64,000 nucleotides of DNA from Silurus meridionalis (taxonomy: Eukaryota; Chordata; Actinopteri; Siluriformes; Siluridae). Both the position numbers and the translations under genes were made by a program. The notes under the pieces are model-generated. The model made no database searches, was not told where the DNA came from, and saw only the letters and a list, made by a program, of their open reading frames with translations. The stretch covers positions 30,034,862 through 30,098,861 of the forward strand of contig NC_060886.1 in NCBI RefSeq assembly GCF_014805685.1. The letters are read 5' to 3'. This document shows, piece after piece, positions 1 through 6,713 of this stretch (position 1 is its first letter; the number at the start of each line of letters is the position of its first letter).

Positions 1-358
1 TGAAATCACTCGGTTTTGCTGGAAACCTTTCAGAGCGTCATACAGGTTACAGATGGAATAAAAAGGCAGCAGCTTTTTTTTTTCTCTTCAAGCCTCTATT
101 TTAGCCTGCTTTTGCACATGAGGCGTTACCGTGGGAACACTGCTGGAGAGCAAACAGCAAGGGAAAAAAAGAAATCTGCACGTAGTGGATGTTCGTATAA
201 AGCTTGATCTACCCATGCAAGGGGGAGATGGAGGGGGTTATTTTGGATAGATAGAGGGAAAAAGAATGCAAATTGTAGCCCTAGATCCAAAAAGAGAAGA
301 CAGGAAACAACCGAGGCAAATAAACAAAGAAAAAGAGAGATAAAGTGGTGTTATTGCA
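1..358 (-). other. Probable UBXN4 3' UTR and downstream sequence
   Basis: Sequence 3' of the UBXN4 stop on the minus strand. I see no second gene and no AATAAA on the minus strand here, so the transcript end probably lies before the window. Confidence 0.4.
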
Positions 359-497
359 CTACATCTGCTGGGTGGAGTTGCCGTTCCACGTGTTGTTGTC
401 GTCCTCACTGTCCTCTTGGGTCCTCAGCCGGTAGATCTTACCGTCTTGTTTGAAATCTTCCGGCCGCTTTTCCTGGACCCGCTTACGGATCGCTTCT
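359..497 (-). CDS. ubxn4: UBXN4 coding exon 13 and stop
   Basis: EAIRKRVQEKRPEDFKQDGK, then IYRLRTQEDSEDDNNTW and the family C-terminus NGNSTQQM, with TAG at 359-361. Acceptor TTCCCAG. Confidence 0.95.
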
Positions 498-3400
498 CTG
501 GGAACACCGGGGGAACGGGTCGGTCAAAAAGGTTCCAGAAAGAAACGTTAAAAGACTCGTTTGAAATGAACGCACACGTAGACAGAAAGAAAGAGACAAA
601 GTGGCGTACCTTTTTGGTTCCCCGGAGCTGGAGCTGGAGCTGTTTGAAGGACGCTGTTGCGGTGGGGGGTTCTGGGATGCCGCGGAGGCTCCGGGAGGAG
701 GGCTGGTGAAGAGGATGCCGCTCAGGAACCTCCATACTGCCAGGAGAGGGTAGAAGATGGTGCCCAGAAATGACCAGATACCTCCAGTGCTGGAGGACTG
801 GATGACCGTGTTAGCAGGCCTTCCTGACTGCTGTGGGGTGAAAGAAACAAAACAAATCTTGAATGGAATATTGCCTTCACTTCAACTACAAGACCCAAAC
901 CTGCTCAGGCATGACCATGCGCCTGCTTCATGAAGATCTCCTCCTGCTATAGAGCTGACTGCACATCAAGTCTGCTTACCTCCTTCAGTACCTACATTTT
1001 CTAACACCCTTGTGGCTGACTGAGCACCAATTTCCACAAAATCTAGTGGAACATCTTCCCAGCAGATGAGAACTAAATGTGGAAAAGAAACACTCAAGTG
1101 CTCGAATGTCCACAAACTTTTGACCGCAGAGTGTAAATTAGTGATCGGAATATTGTAGTGAATCGGTTGAGTCGTTTAGTTCATTCGTCTGTGGGAGTCA
1201 CGTGATGGAAGAACGAACGACTCTGATTGGAAGAGTCATGAGAGGAACGACTCATTTCTGTTTCCTTATACATAACCTTATGGAGATTTTGCGAAGCTTC
1301 GAGTAGAAAATGAACGAATCGCTATTTGAGACGACTCGTTCTTTAGAGTCGCATTAAAGACTCGCTCAAAATGAACGAATCGTTTATGGTCGACTCGTGT
1401 AAATATGGCGCACGGCGATTTATTTCGTACCAACCCACGTATTTCGGAACTAGTGGCTCACCGGCAGCAGGACGATGGAGGCACTGGGTGCAAGCTCAAG
1501 CTCCAGCAAGGTCTTCTCCAGATCTTCAGCCGTGAACTCGCGCCTTGGGAACATGGTGGCCAGGGAGAAGCGGCCGAACCTGTTGCCGACCTCCTGTGAG
1601 AATCAAGGTAGTGTTTTTAAAGACCAACATAACGTACAAACCAGATGCATTGATGCTCATAACATTCAAATGCATCTGTTACACTTATCATCAATCCTAC
1701 TTTGCTAATCAGGTGTGTTCGAAGAAGCAAAAATAATTGAGACCCAATTCTTCAAGATTCTTTATTTCATTAGGACCGTCTACGCTTGTTGAGCAGAAAC
1801 AGTCACAGGATGGATCTGGATCGATGTATTGACTGACCTGAGCTGCAAACTGTCTGGCCTCCTGCAGCTTCGTCTCAGAGGGAAACTGATTGGTCAGAGA
1901 GGAACCGTCAGGTAGGCGGAACTGTATCCTGGCAATCGCGCTGGAAGGGAGGAGAAAAAAAAATGTATAGAAGTGTGTGGACACCTGACCAAAGGATTTT
2001 TATTTAACACCCATTTCAGATTTAACTATTTGCAGTTGGGAAGATGTTCCAAAGGAAAATTCTCTACAACAGTGTCTCCAGCTTTGTGGAACCAGCTTGG
2101 GGAAGAAGTAAAGGTCGGCCGATTAATCGTTACGATTTTTTTTTTTTTTTTTTGCAGATTAATCGGCACCGATCCTTATAAAATCCATACCGATAGTTTT
2201 TCCGGTTCGCTGCCGTTACCAGCCGGGCTGTTTGTTTTTCACAGTGATTTCCTTTAGCACATTTTCAGAATTTTACATGGAGTGTTACATTCGTTCGTTT
2301 TTTCATCCAGAATCCTTTTAAAAAACTAATTAAATACTAAAATTAAATCAGCCGCCGGTATCCGTGAAATCCATCAGTCAACCTCTAGGAGGAATCGCAT
2401 ATTGCTGGAAAGGTCCGGTGTCCCAATACCTTTTGTCGGCAATGTGGTGGGATTCGAACTCACGAGCTTCCTAGCGGAACCACTGACCTTCTCTCTCTCT
2501 GCGCAGTCTCTTTTTTCGTGTCTTGCTCGGCCTGCCTGGCCTGTAGCGCCCGCCCGCTCTGACCGCATCGACCTCCTCCTGGGTTTTAGCGTAGCGAGCT
2601 GCCCGATCTGCACGATCCTGCAACGGCACCACAACTCCGCTCTTTATTACGCTACATAAACGTGCATCCTAAAACCTAAAAATCTCCTATTTTTTTTAAT
2701 ACCTGAGCAATCTGTTGTTTGACCCTGTCTCTGGCCACCTTCTCCTCGGCTTTCTCTCGGTTTCGCTCCTCCAGCAAGCGCTTGGTTTTGTCGTCCTCCT
2801 GCTTCTTCTTGAAGTCCAGCATCTCCTTTCCCAGCTTCCGCCGCTCGATCTCCTTCTTTATCTCGCTCTGGCAGAGAGACAGGACTCGGCATTAGTTGTT
2901 AAAAAGCGCCCCCTACAGCCGATATGGTGTATAAAAAATATATACACAGATGTTTACCTCTTCTTCTCCCTTCCGCTTCTGTTCTTGTCTTTCTTCCAGT
3001 TTCTTTGTTATTCTAAGTATAAAAAAAAGGATCAATGAACAAATATTAAAATGTTTGTCCTACGTGTGCTAACGTTTCTATGGGTCACGTGTCTACACGT
3101 CGAACACGTTTGCCGTGACGAACACGTCACTCGAATCCCCTCGCTTTGCTGAGCGTTTGGACAGGTCACATGATTATGTTGCTGCAGTGTTGGGAGTCAG
3201 CTGATTTTGTTACCCCATGATGCCTTTCTAGACACCAAGCTTTAATATATGCGAAATTCGGAAAATGAAGAAAATCATTTGCGTCCAGAAGAATGAGATT
3301 CTTTTCACAGTTGTTTTGTACGTATTCTTTACTGTTTTTCAGATTTACAGTTCTATGCAGGTGACTCGAGCGGCTCGTATTTCTGCTGTCTGAAACCGAA

Positions 3401-6199
3401 ATCACTTCCTGTTCACTTCCTGTTCTCAGGACCAAAAGCGATGGTGAAGGCAACCTCGGCTTTTCGAATAAGAAGAATTCGGCCATATATAACAATTTTA
3501 TGCTCTGCAAAATGTCCATATATAGTAAATAAGTCTGTATACGATAAGTAATCCAGATGTTTTTGTTCCATCATGACGCCTGCGTACACAAAAACTTACC
3601 TCTCGACCTTGGTGTCCAGCGGTTCCTCCACCTGAGACGCCTGCGATGTGTCGTCTGATGACTGGCTTCTATCGTCTCCTGGAGTCACATGACCTGAAGC
3701 CCCTGCTTCCTCCATAGGCATGGACAGAGATTCTATTAAACCCAAAGCGTTTTCAGGTTGATTCAGCATGAAATCACGGGGCGCTTGTGAGACGTGGTGC
3801 TGCTTCACCCGAAACCAGGTCATGCAAACCGAGAAGCTGTCATGCAAAAGTTTGATATTTGAATATTATTGTACACGTCTCACCTTTAGACGCAGCAGAA
3901 GAAGAAGAGGAGGTGGAGGGGCTTCCTGCTGCTGTATCTGAGTGTACAGGAAGGCTTTCAGATGCTGAAGAACTTCCATCCTGGATGGAGGCCTCGGGAG
4001 CGGTGGACTGCTGAGCATGGATCTAAAGAGCGCAAGATCGAAGATCAGTATATTAAATACACGATTTATGCAAAAGCACCATGGAGATCTGCTCTACATG
4101 GGTTGGAGTGGAAGATCTCCTGCTAAAGAGCTTTAACCTGAAATCAAATCAAAGCAGACACCAAAATCTGGTGGAACATCTCAGAAGTGTCTCCACACAC
4201 TTTTTTTTTTGTCCATATAGAGTGTGTGTGTACCTGCTTGACCTTGCTTATCCTGTTCCTCAGTTCCTCTACAGACACACCTCCAGCGACGATCTCCAGG
4301 GGAATTCCGTTGTCCCCGATGAAGAAGCTGGATGGGATACACACCACCGGATCTAACAGGAAGTAACGTCAAGGGAACGATAAAAAAACAAAAACAAACA
4401 ACCTCAACTTTCGCTTTCAAAATAAAAGTCAGCAATCCTGAAGACAGGAAAGGATACAGATCTGTGAAAACTGGACACACGTCTCACTGCAAAAGACAAA
4501 AAGACAGAATTCATTTGAATGTAAAAAACCCATAACTGAATTAAATCCCCATCCATCCATTTCCAAAATCTCAGTCTGGACGTCCTCACCTTTTAGCGTC
4601 CACCTTAATGGCGACGAAGCAGTTGTTGGTCAGCTCGGCTACACTCTCGTCCTCCCAGCTGGACAACATCTGCCTGGACTGCTCGTCCTCTCCTATTGGA
4701 CAAACACACGGGACTTTTATATGGCTGAAAAATGTCCCGTGTCCATATTTGGCTCTTCTTCTTCACGACGATGCTCCTGTGCACAAAGTGAGCTCCAGGA
4801 AAATCTGCTCTACATGGGTTGGAGTGGAAGATCTCCTGCCTTCAGTGTATAACTTTTTGTGGATCATCACCAAAACCATTTACCAAGGTAGCAACCAGAT
4901 CCACTAGAACCCAGAGGGATCAACAGACTGAGATAGGAACCGAATCCAGTAGAAGTCAAAGGAACAGAGTGAGGAACCGAATTTATGTACCAACATCGGA
5001 ACTGGTTTAATAGACGGACTGATGGACAGAGATACGGACCAGATCCACTGGAAACTGGAATAGGAACCGGATCCACATACCCAGATGGGAACTGGAAACT
5101 TAAACAGACTACGATAGGAACCAAATCCCCAGAGGAACCTGATTTCTATTCAGTGTCCTTCCAGGAGATCTAATTCTTATCTTGGTCTGTTTGGGTTTCA
5201 CTGGATCCAGTTTCTTCCTTGTTCCATTCCAGATCCAGTGGATCCAGTTCCAATCTGTCTGTTTTGGTTCCAATGGATCCGGTTTATATGACTTTCAGCG
5301 GACTTGATTCCTAACTTGGTCTGTCCAGGTTCCAGTGGATCCAGGTACTATCCATTGGTCCATCTGTGGATCCAATTCCTATCTCTGTCAATTCTTGTTC
5401 CAGTGGATCCGCTTCCTATCTCAGTCTGTTTTGTTTCCCATGGTTCCAGTTCCTAACTTAGTCTGTCTGGGTTCCACAGATCCGTCTCCTTTCTCAGACT
5501 GTTCGGGATCCAGTGGATCTGATTCCTATCTCAGTCTATCTGTAGATTCAGCTCCTTTCTCAGAGGTTCGAGGTCCAGTGGATCTGATTTCTATCTCGGG
5601 CTATCTGTAGATCCTTCTCCTTTTTCAGACTGTTTGGGATCCAGTGGTTCTGGTTTCTATCTTTGTACATACGTTTGGTAATAATCCACAGCTAGTCGAG
5701 TGTCGCACGATGTACGTCCTGATCTCGTTTTAGATCATGACCTTATCTTCTCTCTGCTGCAGAATCTCCTAAAAATCTAAACGTCTTGAATCCTGATTTC
5801 CTTCTGGACACGTAGTGCACTGCCTAAATCTTACTGCAGCAGGGAAGTGCGTGTATTCGGGATACAGCCGCTGACAGGAACCCCAGAAGTGCTTAAGTGT
5901 CCTAAATCACCCAAGTGCACTACAGATGTATCCTACAGGACACGGGGGGTTTATGGAGCGTCATTATTATATACTGGAGCTGAAGTAGAAACATCACTGT
6001 TCGCTCACGAGCCCAGATTTAGTGTTGAGCTGAACCGGGGCCTTGCTAGCTGCTAGCGTTAGCCTGCTAGTTACCCAGTTAGCTTGTTTATTTTTTTATT
6101 TTTTTTGGCTCATTTACCTGCGATGACCACGACGAACACGGAGCCCTGCTGCTTGGAGGCGGCGATGGCCGCGGGGATGGAGCCGTCAAACCAGCGCAT
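359..6199 (-). CDS. ubxn4: UBX domain-containing protein 4 (erasin), 13 coding exons, apparent frameshift in exon 9
   Basis: Known role of the family: an ER-membrane protein whose cytosolic UBX domain binds p97/VCP and promotes ER-associated degradation. Coding exons on the minus strand: 6118-6199, 4590-4692, 4458-4486, 4234-4352, 3884-4022, 3600-3732, 2958-3012, 2703-2867, 2488-2617, 1838-1940, 1462-1593, 610-830, 359-497; all introns are GT-AG. Seen: an N-terminal thioredoxin-like region (residues 1-111, with YPVVCIPSSFF), a Ser-rich linker, a charged coiled coil (about 202-317), a UBX domain (about 318-396, with ARIQFRLPDGSS and the p97-contacting MFPRREF), a hydrophobic hairpin (about 413-437) and the C-terminal end NTWNGNSTQQM. 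The intended length is about 515 residues, against 508 in human from memory. Exon 9 is 130 nt where 128 or 131 would keep frame; as written, translation leaves frame near 2547-2557 and stops at 1894-1896. The start is fixed by the family N-terminus MRWFDGSIPAAIA, with A at -3. Confidence 0.95.
610..830 (-). CDS. ubxn4: UBXN4 coding exon 12, membrane hairpin
   Basis: SGRPANTVIQSSS leads into the hydrophobic IWSFLGTIFYPLLAVWRFL segment that anchors the protein in the ER, followed by a Pro/Ser-rich tail. Donor AAAAG/GTACGC. The acceptor is a tandem NAGNAG (CACAGCAG), so a single Gln may be included (end 830) or skipped (end 827). Confidence 0.93.
895..1135 (+). mobile_element. Tc1/mariner-derived non-autonomous fragment
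   Basis: UBXN4 intron 11. Carries the decayed Tc1 C-terminal coding stretch (ACCCTTGTGGCTGACTGAGC, CAAAATCTAGTGGAACATCT) and ends with the terminal repeat TGTCCACAAACTTTTGACC. One of about twenty copies in the window. Confidence 0.75.
1141..1400. repeat. Dispersed repeat rich in GAACGAATCG/GACTCG motifs
   Basis: UBXN4 intron 11. Repeated short direct and inverted motifs such as GAACGAATCG, GAACGACTC and GAGTCG. A related motif block is at 27650-27735. I do not know the family. Confidence 0.5.
1462..1593 (-). CDS. ubxn4: UBXN4 coding exon 11, end of UBX domain
   Basis: Contains SLATMFPRREFTAEDLEK, the FPR loop that contacts p97 in UBX proteins, and ends LELAPSASIVLLP. Acceptor TCACAG, donor CCG/GTGAGC. 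132 nt, phase 0 on both sides. Confidence 0.96.
1838..1940 (-). CDS. ubxn4: UBXN4 coding exon 10, start of UBX domain
   Basis: SAIARIQFRLPDGSS then LTNQFPSETKLQEARQFAAQ: the first strands and helix of the UBX fold. Acceptor CTTCCAG, donor CAG/GTCAGT. In the shifted frame of exon 9 this exon gives a stop at 1894-1896. Confidence 0.95.
2111..2230 (-). repeat. Dispersed repeat with ATTAATCGG / CCGGAAAAACTATCGGTAT ends, reverse copy
   Basis: UBXN4 intron 9. The reverse complement shares CCGGAAAAACTATCGGTATG and GGTGCCGATTAATC with copies in RAB3GAP1 introns 3, 5 and 6. Interrupted by a T run (2138-2153). Confidence 0.6.
2488..2617 (-). CDS. ubxn4: UBXN4 coding exon 9 with apparent frameshift
   Basis: The first part reads DRADRAARYAKTQEEVDAVR in frame. 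After the 11-nt run at 2547-2557 (plus-strand cgcccgcccgc) the family sequence continues in another frame as LQARQAEQDTKKETAQRER, ending at donor AGAAG/GTCAGT with the phase that exon 10 needs. The exon length of 130 nt is therefore 2 too long or 1 too short. Acceptor GTTGCAG. Confidence 0.9.
2703..2867 (-). CDS. ubxn4: UBXN4 coding exon 8, coiled coil
   Basis: Residues 221-275: SEIKKEIERRKLGKEMLDFK through RDRVKQQIAQ. Acceptor TGCCAG, donor CAG/GTATTA. Matches the family coiled coil throughout. Confidence 0.95.
2958..3012 (-). CDS. ubxn4: UBXN4 coding exon 7
   Basis: Residues 202-220, RITKKLEERQEQKRKGEEE, start of the charged coiled coil. Acceptor ACTTAG, donor GAG/GTAAAC. Confidence 0.93.
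3013..3599. other. UBXN4 intron 6
   Basis: 587 bp with no recognised repeat or gene. Confidence 0.6.
3600..3732 (-). CDS. ubxn4: UBXN4 coding exon 6
   Basis: Residues 158-202: ESLSMPMEEAGASG through QASQVEEPLDTKVER. Acceptor TTTAATAG, donor GAGAG/GTAAGT. The acceptor is the least certain boundary, chosen because it keeps phase 1 with exon 5. Confidence 0.85.
3884..4022 (-). CDS. ubxn4: UBXN4 coding exon 5, Ser-rich linker
   Basis: Residues 112-158: IHAQQSTAPEASIQDG then a low-complexity serine run ending in AASK. Acceptor TTTAG, donor AAAG/GTGAGA. The linker is poorly conserved in the family, so the call rests on phase and splice sites. Confidence 0.88.
4075..4222 (+). mobile_element. Tc1-derived fragment filling UBXN4 intron 4
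   Basis: Contains CATGGGTTGGAGTGGAAGAT and CAAAATCTGGTGGAACATCT, ending GTCCATATAGAGTG. It occupies about 70% of the 211-bp intron and its terminal repeat starts within roughly a dozen bases of the exon 4 donor. Confidence 0.75.
4234..4352 (-). CDS. ubxn4: UBXN4 coding exon 4
   Basis: Residues 72-111, YPVVCIPSSFFIGDNG followed by IPLEIVAGGVSVEELRNRI and the KVKQ end. Donor CAG/GTACAC, after which a Tc1-derived terminal repeat begins within a few bases. Confidence 0.95.
4458..4486 (-). CDS. ubxn4: UBXN4 coding exon 3 (29 nt)
   Basis: A very short exon encoding SETCVQFSQI plus the first base of a Tyr codon. Acceptor TTGCAG, donor GATCT/GTATCC. The reading continues as YPVVCIPSSFF in the next exon, which fixes both boundaries. 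Confidence 0.9.
4590..4692 (-). CDS. ubxn4: UBXN4 coding exon 2
   Basis: Residues 28-62 (EDEQSRQMLSSWEDES, then the NNCFVAIKVDAK stretch). Acceptor CCAATAG, donor AAAAG/GTGAGG. Strong family match. Confidence 0.95.
4695..4850 (+). mobile_element. Tc1-derived fragment in UBXN4 intron 1
   Basis: Encodes the residues [11 protein letters not shown], corresponding to the second catalytic Asp region of Tc1-type transposases, then CATGGGTTGGAGTGGAAGAT. Starts next to the exon 2 acceptor. Confidence 0.75.
4880..5670. repeat. Inverted-orientation minisatellite (about 36-45 bp units)
   Basis: UBXN4 intron 1. From about 4880 to 5130 units read GATCCACTAGAACC...ACTGAGATAGGAACC. From about 5165 to 5665 the same unit appears reverse-complemented (GGTTCCAGTGGATCC, CCTATCTCAGTCTG). 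The switch is near 5140-5165, making a large imperfect inverted repeat. Confidence 0.8.
5690..6117. other. UBXN4 intron 1, exon-proximal part
   Basis: Mostly unique sequence with GCTAGC-type motifs near 6045-6080 and a T-rich run before the exon 1 donor. No feature recognised. Confidence 0.5.
6118..6199 (-). CDS. ubxn4: UBXN4 coding exon 1
   Basis: Residues 1-28, MRWFDGSIPAAIAASKQQ onward, ending at the VVVIAG junction. The donor on the minus strand is CGCAG/GTAAAT; phase 1 at the end. This begins the N-terminal thioredoxin-like region. Confidence 0.95.
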
Positions 6200-6282
6200 C
6201 TTCTCCAGAATCAGCCGCTCTCACTACACTGCCTGTGGCCCAGCTGTCACCGTCAGAGCCGCCGGAAAACCTGTCATCTCAT

Positions 6283-6298
6283 ACCGGAAATGACGTAG
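6283..6298. promoter_or_regulatory. ETS plus CRE-like composite site upstream of UBXN4
   Basis: The plus strand reads ACCGGAAATGACGTAG, an ETS core (CCGGAA) directly abutting a CRE-like TGACGT half. It lies 84-99 bp upstream of the UBXN4 ATG. Another CCGGAA sits at 6262-6267. ETS/CRE composites are common in ubiquitously used TATA-less promoters; the use here is inferred. Confidence 0.6.
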
Positions 6299-6565
6299 AG
6301 CCAGAGCCTTATGGGATATGGAGTCTTTTGGCAAAAATCTTATAACAGCTTTAATAAAAACACCACATCTTTCTCATCCTCTTTAATATTTTCATACTTC
6401 TTTACCATCCTCCTTCACAACCTTCACATCTTCATCAACCTCCTTCACAACCTTCATCTTCACCATCCTCCTTTACAATCTTCATCTTCACCATCCTCCT
6501 TCACATCGTTTCATCTTCCTCATATTCCTCATACAGCTTGCTCATTCTTCATATCTTCCTCATCA

Positions 6566-6572
<7 letters not shown>

Positions 6573-6618
<46 letters not shown>
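6573..6618 (+). repeat. (CT)n microsatellite in the divergent promoter
   Basis: Uninterrupted CT repeat 78-123 bp upstream of the RAB3GAP1 ATG, possibly within its 5' UTR or core promoter. Confidence 0.9.
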
Positions 6619-6622
<4 letters not shown>

Positions 6623-6641
6623 CCACCCCCCACACACTCCA

Positions 6642-6656
6642 TTTCCCAGAATGCAC
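6642..6656 (+). promoter_or_regulatory. ZNF143/STAF-like site upstream of RAB3GAP1
   Basis: The stretch TTTCCCAGAATGCAC matches the core CCCAGAATGC of the SBS motif bound by ZNF143/STAF in vertebrate promoters. It lies 40-54 bp before the RAB3GAP1 ATG. Binding is inferred from sequence only. Confidence 0.6.
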
Positions 6657-6695
6657 CAGGAGGAGGAGGTTCAGAGGAGATAAACAGAGTTTATC

Positions 6696-6713
6696 ATGGC
6701 GGCGGACAGTGAT
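6696..6713 (+). CDS. rab3gap1: RAB3GAP1 coding exon 1 (18 nt)
   Basis: Encodes MAADSD, matching the mammalian MAADSE start. ATG context ATCATGG; donor GAT/GTGAGT. Confidence 0.93.

Larger units (their letters stand above)
6200..6695. promoter_or_regulatory. Shared divergent promoter region
   Basis: 496 bp separate the start codons of UBXN4 (minus) and RAB3GAP1 (plus), so both 5' UTRs and core promoters must lie here or in upstream introns. From about 6360 to 6570 the plus strand is pyrimidine-rich with repeated CATCTTCATC-like units, then a CT tract (6573-6618). No TATA box is obvious on either side. Confidence 0.7.

Noticed and set aside
2374..2634. Minus-strand 86-codon frame over UBXN4 exon 9
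   Set aside because: It is a third, non-family frame; the correct frame after the shift is the one reading LQARQAEQDTKK.
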